From positions 1 through 6,991 of the forward strand of contig CAMAHO010000123.1 in assembly GCA_945834545.1 (NCBI GenBank): a DNA stretch of 6,991 bases, given 5' to 3'. This DNA comes from an uncultured Lachnospiraceae bacterium (GTDB lineage: Bacteria; Bacillota; Clostridia; Lachnospirales; Lachnospiraceae). Numbering within the stretch: position 1 is the stretch's first letter; the number at the start of each line of letters is the position of its first letter. Made by a program: the position numbers and the translations under genes. Of the stretch, positions 1 through 6,985 are shown piece by piece. The notes beneath the pieces are model-generated. The model was not told the DNA's origin, searched no databases, and saw only the letters and a list, made by a program, of their open reading frames with translations.

Positions 1-806
1 TTGCCATTGATGGGCAGAAAATTAAAAAAGCCTCTCAATTAATTGGATTATGTAATGTGGTTTCCTTCTCTCCTGAGGACTTGTCCATTATAAAGAACGG
101 TCCTTCAGAGAGAAGAAGATTTATTGATATGGAGTTATGTCAATTAGATTCCTTTTATCTTTACAATTTAGACCACTATAACAAGATTGTAAATCAAAGA
201 AATAATCTATTAAAGGATATTTATTCTAACCCCGGACTTAAAGATACTTTAAGTATCTGGGATATGCAGCTTGTGTCTTATGGAAGTAAGTTGATAGAGA
301 GAAGAAAACTCTTTGTGGAACAGATGAATGAAATTATTTATGACATTCATAAAAAGTTGTCTGGTGGAAAAGAAGAGTTATTGATTACATATGAGCCAAA
401 TGTAACAATCGAAGATTTCGAAAAGGAACTTTCAAGAAACAGAGAAAGAGATCTAAAAACAAAGATGACCAATACAGGTCCACACAGAGATGATTTTTGT
501 TTTCTTTCTCAAGGTAAGGATCTTAGAAAATTTGGTTCTCAAGGTCAACAGAGAACGGCATCTCTTTCTTTGAAATTATCAGAGATTGAGCTTGTAAAAA
601 AGATAACGAAGGATACTCCGATTTTACTGTTAGACGACGTCTTAAGTGAGCTTGATAGTAATCGGCAGAATTATCTTTTAAACAGCATACACGATATACA
701 AACCATTATTACCTGTACCGGTCTGGAGGAATTTGTAAACAATCGATTTGAGATTGATATGGTTTACAATGTAGAAAACGGTAAAGTGACAAAGATGGCG
801 AAATAA
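1..806 (+). CDS. recF: RecF, DNA replication/repair ATPase, 5'-truncated by window edge
   Basis: RecF is a cytoplasmic SMC/ABC-like ATPase that binds gapped or single/double-strand junction DNA and, with RecO and RecR, helps RecA load during repair and at stalled forks. The reading frame is open from base 3, and 267 residues are visible; RecF proteins are usually about 360-370 aa, so the Walker A part lies upstream. A GTG at 57 is internal, because the codons before it still encode a RecF-like sequence (NVVSFSPEDL). Visible marks are the PED...GPSERRRFID signature (about 69-128), TGPHRDDF (474-497), the ABC signature SQGQQR (537-554), and Walker B/D-loop LLLDDVLSELD (about 624-656), followed by TIITCTGLEEF. 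The TAA stop lies 17 bp before gyrB, so the two are probably cotranscribed. No remB/yaaB-type small gene lies between them, unlike in Bacillus subtilis. Identity is secure; only the N-terminus is missing. Confidence 0.97.
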   Translation, partial: AIDGQKIKKASQLIGLCNVVSFSPEDLSIIKNGPSERRRFIDMELCQLDSFYLYNLDHYNKIVNQRNNLLKDIYSNPGLKDTLSIWDMQLVSYGSKLIERRKLFVEQMNEIIYDIHKKLSGGKEELLITYEPNVTIEDFEKELSRNRERDLKTKMTNTGPHRDDFCFLSQGKDLRKFGSQGQQRTASLSLKLSEIELVKKITKDTPILLLDDVLSELDSNRQNYLLNSIHDIQTIITCTGLEEFVNNRFEIDMVYNVENGKVTKMAK

Positions 807-823
807 AGAAATGTGAGGAAAGC

Positions 824-2905
824 ATGAGCGAACAAAATATGAATAATACAGCTGTAGATCATGAATATGGCGCGGATCAGATTCAGATTTTGGAAGGGTT
901 AGAGGCTGTTAGAAAAAGACCCGGTATGTACATAGGTACCACAGCCAGCAGAGGTCTTCATCATTTGGTTTATGAGATTGTTGATAATGCTGTAGACGAA
1001 GCTTTGGCTGGATTTTGTAAAAATATTGAGGTAATCATTAACGAGGGGAACAGTATAACGGTCATTGATGATGGTAGAGGAATTCCTACCGGTATCAACC
1101 ATAAAGCAGGCAAACCCGCAGTTGAGGTCGTGTTTACCATACTTCACGCCGGTGGTAAGTTCGGCGGTGGAGGATATAAGGTTTCCGGTGGTCTTCACGG
1201 TGTGGGAGCTTCTGTTGTAAATGCTCTTTCTGACTGGTTAGAGGTTGAAATCTGCCAGGAAGGAAAGGTTTATAAGCAAAGATATGAAAGAGGGCATGTT
1301 TGCTATCCTTTAAAGGTGATTGGAGAATGTCCTGCAGAGGTAACCGGTACAAAGGTTACCTTCCAGCCGGATGCTACAATTTTTACGGAAACAACTGTCT
1401 ATGATTTTGATATCTTAAAGAGAAGACTGAGAGAAATGGCCTTCTTGACAAAGGGTCTCCGTATTGTTTTAAAAGATGAGAGAAAGCTTCAGGAAACAGA
1501 AGATAATTTCGAAAAAGAGCATGAAAATAAACAGATTAATGAGTTGTTAGAGAGAGCTGCACAGGATCAAGGTATTGATGTTGAGAGGAAAGAAGCAGAA
1601 GAAAAAGAAGCAGCTCCTAAAAAAGCAAAAACTGCCGAGTTTTATTATGAGGGAGGTATCAAGGAATTTGTTGCATATCTAAATAAGAGTAAAACTCCCT
1701 TATATGAAAATATCTTGTACTTTGAAGGAGAAAAGAATCACGTTTATGTGGAGGTTTCATTCCAGCATAATGATTCCTACAATGAGAGTGTATTTAGTTT
1801 TGTAAACAATATTAATACACCGGAAGGCGGAACCCATTTGATGGGATTTCGAAATGCGATTACGAAAACCTTCAATGATTACGCAAGGGGAGCAAAGCTT
1901 TTAAAAGACAATGAGCCTAATCTGTCCGGAGAGGATATCAGAGAAGGACTTACTGCTATTATCAGTGTAAAAATAGAGGATCCTCAGTTTGAAGGACAGA
2001 CCAAGCAGAAGCTTGGAAACAGTGAAGCCAGAGGAGCGGTGGATTCCATAGTCAGCGAACAGCTTACTTACTTTTTAGAGCAAAATCCTACTGTTGCAAA
2101 ATCAATTTGTGAAAAGTCGATTCTTGCTCAAAGAGCTAGGGAAGCTGCAAGAAAGGCTAGAGACCTTACCAGAAGAAAGACTGCATTAGAGGGTATGGCT
2201 CTTCCCGGTAAGCTGGCTGATTGCTCTGACAAGAATCCCGAAAATTGTGAAATTTACATCGTTGAGGGAGATTCTGCAGGTGGTAGTGCAAAAACTGCCC
2301 GTTCCAGAGCAACGCAGGCAATTTTACCTCTAAGAGGAAAGATTCTCAATGTTGAGAAGGCAAGATTAGACAAAATTTATGCCAATGCCGAAATCAAGGC
2401 GATGATTACAGCATTTGGTACCGGTATTCATGAGGATTTTGATATTTCTAAATTGAGATATAACAAGATTATTCTTATGACAGATGCGGATGTAGACGGA
2501 GCTCATATCAGTACCTTGCTGTTGACTTTTATTTACAGATTTATGCCGGAATTAATCAAGGAAGGTCATGTGTATCTTGCCAAGCCACCTCTTTACAAGC
2601 TTGAGAAAAATAAAAAGGTTTGGTATGCCTACAGTGATGAAGAATTAGAGGCTATACTGAAGGAAGTTGGAAGAGATCAAAATAACAAGATTCAGCGTTA
2701 CAAAGGATTAGGAGAAATGGATGCGGAACAGCTTTGGGAAACAACTATGGATCCTGAGAGAAGAATTCTGCTTCGTGTCAATTATGACGAAGAGATGGAA
2801 TCTGAGATTGATTTGACCTTTACTACCCTTATGGGAGATAAGGTTGAGCCAAGACGAGAATTTATTGAGGAAAATGCAAAGTTCGTTAAAAATTTAGATA
2901 TCTGA
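824..2905 (+). CDS. gyrB: DNA gyrase subunit B (ATPase/TOPRIM)
   Basis: GyrB supplies the ATPase and metal-binding TOPRIM parts of the A2B2 gyrase that introduces negative supercoils. The start at 824 is supported by GAGGAAAG at 815-822. The GHKL ATPase domain covers about residues 15-220, with catalytic Glu51 and Asn55 in EIVDNAVDEA, Asp82 in DDGRGIPTG, and the lid LHAGGKFGGGGYKVSGGLHGVG (split here by position 108-127). The transducer domain (about 272-440) carries the QTK loop with Lys394. TOPRIM has EGDSAGG (Glu481) and DADVDG (Asp554, Asp556). The C-terminal QRYKGLGEM and WETTMDP motifs are intact, and the protein ends in KNLDI as in Bacillus. At 693 aa it is longer than B. subtilis GyrB (about 638); most of the excess is a Lys/Glu-rich insertion at about 221-269. 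It lacks the large TOPRIM insertion of enterobacterial GyrB. Gln145 aligns with coumarin-contact Arg136 of E. coli. ParE is unlikely given the recF/gyrA context. Confidence 0.98.
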   Translation: MSEQNMNNTAVDHEYGADQIQILEGLEAVRKRPGMYIGTTASRGLHHLVYEIVDNAVDEALAGFCKNIEVIINEGNSITVIDDGRGIPTGINHKAGKPAVEVVFTILHAGGKFGGGGYKVSGGLHGVGASVVNALSDWLEVEICQEGKVYKQRYERGHVCYPLKVIGECPAEVTGTKVTFQPDATIFTETTVYDFDILKRRLREMAFLTKGLRIVLKDERKLQETEDNFEKEHENKQINELLERAAQDQGIDVERKEAEEKEAAPKKAKTAEFYYEGGIKEFVAYLNKSKTPLYENILYFEGEKNHVYVEVSFQHNDSYNESVFSFVNNINTPEGGTHLMGFRNAITKTFNDYARGAKLLKDNEPNLSGEDIREGLTAIISVKIEDPQFEGQTKQKLGNSEARGAVDSIVSEQLTYFLEQNPTVAKSICEKSILAQRAREAARKARDLTRRKTALEGMALPGKLADCSDKNPENCEIYIVEGDSAGGSAKTARSRATQAILPLRGKILNVEKARLDKIYANAEIKAMITAFGTGIHEDFDISKLRYNKIILMTDADVDGAHISTLLLTFIYRFMPELIKEGHVYLAKPPLYKLEKNKKVWYAYSDEELEAILKEVGRDQNNKIQRYKGLGEMDAEQLWETTMDPERRILLRVNYDEEMESEIDLTFTTLMGDKVEPRREFIEENAKFVKNLDI

Positions 2906-2946
2906 TTATTTAATTTTCATCAATACTATAAGGAAACGGTATATAA

Positions 2947-5442
2947 ATGAACGACGATATTTTTGACAAAATTCATGAAGTGGACTTAAAGGAGAGAATG
3001 GAGACCTTCTATATTGATTACGCTATGAGTGTAATCGCATCCAGAGCTTTGCCGGATGTAAGAGATGGTTTAAAGCCGGTTCAGCGTAGAGTTTTATATT
3101 CTATGATTGAATTGAACAATGGTCCGGACAAGCCTCATCGTAAGAGTGCCCGTATCGTTGGTGATACTATGGGTAAATACCATCCTCACGGAGACAGCTC
3201 TATTTACGGTGCTTTGGTAAATATGGCTCAGGAATGGTCCACAAGATATCCTTTGGTAGACGGACATGGAAACTTTGGTTCTATGGATGGCGACGGAGCT
3301 GCGGCTATGCGTTATACGGAAGCCAGACTTTCAAAGATTTCCATGGAACTATTGGCTGATATCAACAAGGATACAGTAGATTTTACACCAAACTTTGATG
3401 ATACGGAGAAGGAACCCTCGGTTCTTCCCAGCCGTTATCCGAATCTATTGGTTAATGGAACTACCGGTATTGCCGTAGGTATGGCTACCAATATTCCTCC
3501 TCATAATCTACGGGAGGTTATCAGTGCAGTTAACAAAATAATTGATAATCGTATCGAAGACAGAGAAACGCAGATTGAGGAAATTTTGTCTATTGTAAAG
3601 GCTCCTGATTTTCCCACCGGTGGTTTGATTATGGGTACCAGCGGCTGTGAGGAGGCCTATCGCACCGGTCGTGGCAAGATTCGTGTCAGGGCAGTGACAA
3701 ATATTGAGACATTAGCTAACGGAAAAAGTCAGATTGTTGCTACAGAATTGCCATATATGGTAAACAAAGCAAATCTGATTATGAAGATAGCAGAACTTGT
3801 AAAGCTGAAAAAGATAGATGGCATCACGGATATCCGAGATGAATCCAATCGAGAAGGCGTTCGTGTTGTAATTGAGCTTCGTAGAGATGCAAATGCAAAT
3901 GTCATTCTGAATCAGTTGTACAAGCACACTCAGCTGCAGGATACCTTCGGTGTCATTATGCTTGCACTGGTAGATAATGAACCTAAGATTCTAAATCTTC
4001 TGGATATGTTAAAATGCTACATTAAGCATCAGGAAGATGTGGTTACCAGAAGGACTAAATTTGATCTTAACAAGGCTGAGGAAAGAGACCACATTTTACA
4101 AGGTTTACTAAAGGCTCTTGATTTTATTGATGAGGTTATATCAATCATTCGAAGCAGTGCCAATGGTCAGGAGGCCGAGAAGAGATTGGCTGAACGATTT
4201 GAGCTTACCGAGGCTCAGGCGCATGCAATCGTTGAAATGCGGCTTCGCGCTCTTACCGGTTTGGAAAGAGAAAAGCTGGAGGATGAGCATGAGCAGCTTC
4301 AGGCTAGAATCGGAGAGTTAAAGGCAATATTGGCGGATGAGAAAAAGCTTCTGGGTGTAATTAAGGAAGAGATTACGGTAATTGCCACAAAATATGGTGA
4401 TGACAGAAGAAGTAAGATAGGTGTGGATGAGTACGATATCTCTATGGAAGATATGATTCCAAGAGAAAATACAATCATTGCCATGACCAGTCTTGGCTAT
4501 GTGAAGAGAATGACGGTAGATAATTTCCGTTCCCAAAACCGTGGTGGTAAGGGCATTAAAGGAATGCAGACCATTGAGGATGATTATATCGAAGATTTGC
4601 TTATGACGACAAATCATCACTATCTGAATTTCTTTACAAATACCGGTCGAGTATATCGATTAAAGGCTTATGAAATACCGGAAGCCGGAAGAACAGCAAG
4701 GGGAACCGCAATCATCAATTTACTACAGCTTTCCCCCGGGGAAAAGATTACGGCCATGATTCCTATCAAGGAATATGAGGAAGATAAGAATCTCTTTATG
4801 GTTACTAAGAATGGTATCGTGAAGAAAACGGTTCTTTCCGAATATGAAAATGTGAGAAAAACAGGTCTTACTGCCATCAATCTGAGAGATGATGATGAAC
4901 TGATTGAGGTGAAAACTACAAATAAGGATAGCGAAATCTTCCTGGTGACAAAGCAGGGTATGTGTATCCGGTTTAAGGAAACAGATGTAAGAGCCACCGG
5001 TAGAGCTTCCATGGGCGTTATCGGTATGAACCTGGCACCCGGAGATGAGATTGTGGGAATGCAGCTTCAGACACAGGGTGATTCCTTACTCATTGTCTCC
5101 GAAAACGGTATGGGTAAGAGAACCTACTTAGAAGAATTCACTGTACAATATCGAGGCGGTAAGGGTGTTAAATGCTATAAGATTACCGAGAAGACCGGAG
5201 ATGTTGTAGGCGTTAAGGCTGTAACTGATGAGAATGAAATTATGATGATAACCACGGAAGGCATCATTATTCAGCTACGTATGCAGGATATTTCAACCTT
5301 AGGAAGAATCACATCCGGTGTAAAGATGATGAATCTGGAGGATGGAATTAAGGTTGCAAAGATTGCAAAGGTAAGAGAAAAGCTTTCGGATGGAGAGCAG
5401 GAATTTGAAAATCTGGAAGAAGCTATAAGCGAAAATGAATAA
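2947..5442 (+). CDS. gyrA: DNA gyrase subunit A (breakage-reunion and wrapping)
   Basis: GyrA cuts and rejoins the gate DNA segment through a tyrosine and wraps DNA with its C-terminal pinwheel. The ATG at 2947 has AAGGAAA upstream (2930-2936), and the N-terminus aligns with the family. The winged-helix/tower breakage domain runs to about residue 360, with catalytic Tyr123 in MRYTEARL and the DNA-intercalating Ile175 in GTTGIAVGMATNIPP. A coiled-coil arm and C-gate follow (about 365-490, including RLRALTGLE at 432-440). The six-bladed C-terminal domain (about 500-805) has the GyrA box QNRGGKG at 530-536, which separates gyrase from ParC, plus a degenerate copy QYRGGKG at 734-740. The tail is acidic. 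The 831 aa length fits (B. subtilis about 821). In the quinolone-binding region, Ser84 matches E. coli Ser83, but Gly88 stands where E. coli has Asp87. It follows gyrB by 41 bp, probably in one transcript. The stop codon abuts a 70-bp palindrome. Confidence 0.98.
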   Translation: MNDDIFDKIHEVDLKERMETFYIDYAMSVIASRALPDVRDGLKPVQRRVLYSMIELNNGPDKPHRKSARIVGDTMGKYHPHGDSSIYGALVNMAQEWSTRYPLVDGHGNFGSMDGDGAAAMRYTEARLSKISMELLADINKDTVDFTPNFDDTEKEPSVLPSRYPNLLVNGTTGIAVGMATNIPPHNLREVISAVNKIIDNRIEDRETQIEEILSIVKAPDFPTGGLIMGTSGCEEAYRTGRGKIRVRAVTNIETLANGKSQIVATELPYMVNKANLIMKIAELVKLKKIDGITDIRDESNREGVRVVIELRRDANANVILNQLYKHTQLQDTFGVIMLALVDNEPKILNLLDMLKCYIKHQEDVVTRRTKFDLNKAEERDHILQGLLKALDFIDEVISIIRSSANGQEAEKRLAERFELTEAQAHAIVEMRLRALTGLEREKLEDEHEQLQARIGELKAILADEKKLLGVIKEEITVIATKYGDDRRSKIGVDEYDISMEDMIPRENTIIAMTSLGYVKRMTVDNFRSQNRGGKGIKGMQTIEDDYIEDLLMTTNHHYLNFFTNTGRVYRLKAYEIPEAGRTARGTAIINLLQLSPGEKITAMIPIKEYEEDKNLFMVTKNGIVKKTVLSEYENVRKTGLTAINLRDDDELIEVKTTNKDSEIFLVTKQGMCIRFKETDVRATGRASMGVIGMNLAPGDEIVGMQLQTQGDSLLIVSENGMGKRTYLEEFTVQYRGGKGVKCYKITEKTGDVVGVKAVTDENEIMMITTEGIIIQLRMQDISTLGRITSGVKMMNLEDGIKVAKIAKVREKLSDGEQEFENLEEAISENE

Positions 5443-5512
5443 GCAACATTAGGGACGGGGTTATTTGTTGCTCATATATATGAGCAACAAATAACCCCGT
5501 CCCTAATGTTGC
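5443..5512. repeat. Perfect 70-bp palindrome, possible REP/MITE-like element
   Basis: Bases 5443-5477 are exactly the reverse complement of 5478-5512: two 35-bp arms with no mismatch and no spacer, centred on an ATATATAT run. It begins at the first base after the gyrA stop codon. Each arm holds a GGGACGGGG core (CCCCGTCCC in the other arm) and its own short terminal inverted repeat, GCAACA at 5443-5448 with TGTTGC at 5466-5471, mirrored in the second arm. Transcribed RNA would fold into a very long hairpin, which could protect or end the gyrBA mRNA. The downstream bases (GCAAATATTTAAG) are not a U-tract, so it is not a standard intrinsic terminator. The GC core recalls palindromic repeats in Clostridia that I associate with IS200-like/REP transposases; that is recollection, not a match I could run. 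No transposase gene is in the window. Confidence 0.9.
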
Positions 5513-5532
5513 GCAAATATTTAAGAAAACTA

Positions 5533-5561
5533 TTGATTTGTTTTATTACTGTGTGTAAAAT
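5533..5561 (+). promoter_or_regulatory. Sigma-A-type promoter for the antiporter gene
   Basis: TTGATT at 5533-5538 (-35) and TAAAAT at 5556-5561 (-10) are separated by exactly 17 bp; each element differs from consensus at only one or two positions. Transcription would start near 5568, giving a leader of about 34 nt before the ATG at 5602. The site lies after the palindrome, so the antiporter probably has its own transcript rather than depending on gyrA readthrough. No operator-like repeat is visible around it. Confidence 0.72.
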
Positions 5562-5587
5562 GTAGTCGGTTTGAGAGTTGATTTTGA

Positions 5588-5595
5588 AAAGAGGG
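5588..5595 (+). promoter_or_regulatory. Ribosome binding site that fixes the antiporter start
   Basis: AAAGAGGG at 5588-5595 stands 6 bases before the ATG at 5602, good spacing for initiation. An in-frame TTG at 5578 would add eight residues (MILKRGIQ), but it has no comparable purine-rich site, and the Shine-Dalgarno itself would then be coding. The ATG is therefore preferred. Confidence 0.8.
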
Positions 5596-5601
5596 ATACA
5601 A

Positions 5602-6774
5602 ATGGAAGTTTATAATGTTTTTAAAGATTTAGCCATTATCATTGTGTTTGCTAAATTTTTTGGTGTAATAGCCAGAAAGTGTAAAGCACCTCAGGTAGTT
5701 GGAGAAATCATTGCCGGTTTACTGATAGGTCCCAGTGTATTAGGTCTTGTCCAACAGACAGATTTTTTAACCGGAATGGCAGAAGTCGGTGTGGTACTTC
5801 TTATGTTCTCTGCCGGGTTGGAGACAGATTTAAAGGAATTAATCAAGACCGGTCCTAAGGCATTTTTGATAGCTTGCTTTGGTGTGTTTTTTCCCTTAGT
5901 TTTCGGAGCTCTTTTGTACATGGGATTTTACGGTGCCGCTCCATGGGGTAGTGAAGAGTTTTATAAAGCTGTATTTATTGGTGTGATAATGACGGCAACC
6001 AGTGTCAGCATCACTGTCCAGTCTCTCAAAGAGATGGGAAGGTTAAAGGGTACCGTAGGAACGACAATTGTCAGTGCAGCTATCATTGATGATGTTATTG
6101 GAATTGTGGTACTAACCTTCGTAATTGGGTTTAAAAATCCGGACTCAAATCCTTTAAATGTTATTATCAATACCGGATTATTCTTCATTTTGGCTGGAGG
6201 AATCGGATTTTTGCTGTATAAGGTGTTTTCAAAAGCAGATACTATGTTTCCCCACACAAGAAGAATTCCTATTATGGCGTTGGCTCTTTGCTTTTTCCTG
6301 GCTTATGTAGCAGAGAAATATTTTGGTATTGCAGATATTACCGGGGCTTATGTGGCAGGTATCATCCTATGTTCCTTAAAGGATTCCAAATATGTGGATG
6401 AAAAGATGGAGGTAAGCTCCTATATGATTTTTGGCCCGGTATTCTTTGCAAGTATTGGATTAAAGACGAACATTCAGTCCTTTAATATGAATATCCTTTT
6501 GTTTTCCATTGGCTTTGTCCTGGTCGCTTTGCTAGCCAAGATTATCGGTTGTGGTTTTATTTCCAAGGTTTGTGGTTTTAAATGGAATGAATGCTTAAAA
6601 ATCGGTGTGGGTATGATGACCAGAGGAGAGGTGGCGTTAATCGTCTCTCAAAAGGGTTTGAGTGTGGGCTTATTGTCCTCCGAATATTTTACAGCTGTCA
6701 TTCTTCTGATTATTATTTCAAGCATTTCAACACCCATTATACTGAAGGTTTTGTATAGCAAATTTGCAGAATAA
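5602..6774 (+). CDS. CPA2-family cation/proton antiporter (Na+/H+ exchanger, NapA-like)
   Basis: This predicted cytoplasmic-membrane protein of 390 aa exchanges monovalent cations (Na+ or K+) for protons, helping control pH and salt. About 13 hydrophobic segments run from residue 9 to 386 with short loops, as expected for the Na+/H+ exchanger fold. Family marks are APQVVGEIIAGLLIGPSVLG (29-48), FSAGLETDL (69-77), the TAT motif of the unwound helix (131-133), the ion-binding pair Asp163-Asp164 in AAIIDDVIG, and MTRGEVALIVS (339-349). Paired aspartates are typical of electrogenic exchangers, whereas electroneutral relatives usually have Asn-Asp. There is no C-terminal nucleotide-binding (RCK/TrkA-N) domain, so it is not a full Kef-type K+ efflux protein; it is the membrane core only. 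It has its own promoter and terminator, so it appears monocistronic and functionally separate from the gyrase genes. The family is secure; the transported ion is inferred. Confidence 0.9.
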   Translation: MEVYNVFKDLAIIIVFAKFFGVIARKCKAPQVVGEIIAGLLIGPSVLGLVQQTDFLTGMAEVGVVLLMFSAGLETDLKELIKTGPKAFLIACFGVFFPLVFGALLYMGFYGAAPWGSEEFYKAVFIGVIMTATSVSITVQSLKEMGRLKGTVGTTIVSAAIIDDVIGIVVLTFVIGFKNPDSNPLNVIINTGLFFILAGGIGFLLYKVFSKADTMFPHTRRIPIMALALCFFLAYVAEKYFGIADITGAYVAGIILCSLKDSKYVDEKMEVSSYMIFGPVFFASIGLKTNIQSFNMNILLFSIGFVLVALLAKIIGCGFISKVCGFKWNECLKIGVGMMTRGEVALIVSQKGLSVGLLSSEYFTAVILLIIISSISTPIILKVLYSKFAE

Positions 6775-6786
6775 GAATTTTGATTC

Positions 6787-6828
6787 AATGAGATAAAAGA
6801 CAGTATTGTTTTTTATCTCATTTTTATT
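6787..6828 (+). terminator. Intrinsic terminator after the antiporter gene
   Basis: Bases 6787-6801 pair with 6808-6822 in a 15-bp stem that has a single G-U pair and a 6-nt loop (AGTATT). A T-run (TTTTTATT, 6821-6828) follows directly. It begins 12 bp after the antiporter stop codon. The stem is AT-rich for a terminator, but its length and U-tract make the call good. The opposite strand has no U-tract at its exit, so it should act only on + strand transcripts. Confidence 0.82.
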
Positions 6829-6899
6829 ACTTAGACAAGCTATGATTTTCATATATTAGAATAATAAATATGAGTTGCACAATTTAAATACTCTCATAT
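6829..6899. other. AT-rich intergenic spacer, no gene seen
   Basis: The stretch is strikingly AT-rich; 6841-6870 has only three G or C bases in thirty. The one structure seen is a 7-bp inverted repeat, ATATGAG at 6868-6874 with CTCATAT at 6893-6899, enclosing 18 bases. A TTGCAC at 6875-6880 could be a -35 box, but no -10 box lies at proper spacing. I see no coding signal on either strand. Confidence 0.5.
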
Positions 6900-6985
6900 C
6901 GGATTTGTGCGTCTGCTACGGATTTGTATATTTATATGCAGACGCGCTTTCGCTCGAATCGCACCGTAACGGTACGTAAGCGAGC
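6900..6985. repeat. GC-rich structured segment of unknown nature at the right edge
   Basis: Composition switches here from AT-rich spacer to GC-rich DNA (29 of 48 bases in 6938-6985 are G or C). GTGCGTCTGC at 6907-6916 pairs with GCAGACGCGC at 6938-6947 (10 bp with one G-U, 21-base loop). CGGATTTGT occurs twice as a direct repeat (6900-6908 and 6919-6927). Further right, ACCGT-A-ACGGT (6963-6973) is a tight inverted repeat enclosed by GCTCG (6952-6956) and CGAGC (6981-6985). There is no U-tract, no tRNA pattern and no open frame of note. It may be a dispersed structured repeat, a small RNA or a leader region for whatever follows; the window ends too soon to tell. Confidence 0.45.

Noticed and set aside
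57..806. GTG at 57 as the start of a short separate recF
   Set aside because: The frame is open from base 3 and the preceding codons fit RecF, so the gene simply continues left of the window; it is not a truncated gene.
2901..2929. Possible promoter between gyrB and gyrA with TACTAT at 2924-2929
   Set aside because: The -10 box is passable, but the hexamer 17 bp upstream (TCTGAT) has little -35 character, and the short 41-bp gap favours cotranscription with gyrB.
5443..5520. The 70-bp palindrome as a normal Rho-independent terminator for gyrA
   Set aside because: No T-run follows the second arm (GCAAATATTTAAG), and the stem is far longer than usual. It may still affect transcript ends, but it was annotated as a repeat.
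5578..5601. TTG at 5578 as the antiporter start
   Set aside because: The ATG at 5602 has a well-spaced AAAGAGGG before it, and the eight extra residues do not belong to the first membrane helix.
899..6257. Minus-strand open frames of about 60-115 codons opposite gyrB, gyrA and the antiporter gene, plus a 67-codon + strand frame at 4118-4321 inside gyrA
   Set aside because: They lie inside strongly conserved genes, have no recognisable domains and show no ribosome binding sites that I could credit; they are shadows of the real frames.
6905..6932. Promoter-like TTGTGC (6905-6910) and TATATT (6927-6932), 16 bp apart
   Set aside because: The -35 box overlaps the start of the GC hairpin stem and no gene follows within the window, so there is nothing to support it.
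6952..6985. tRNA or rRNA start at the right edge
   Set aside because: The nested stems do not form a cloverleaf with T-loop or anticodon features, and the sequence does not resemble the 5' end of 16S or 23S rRNA.
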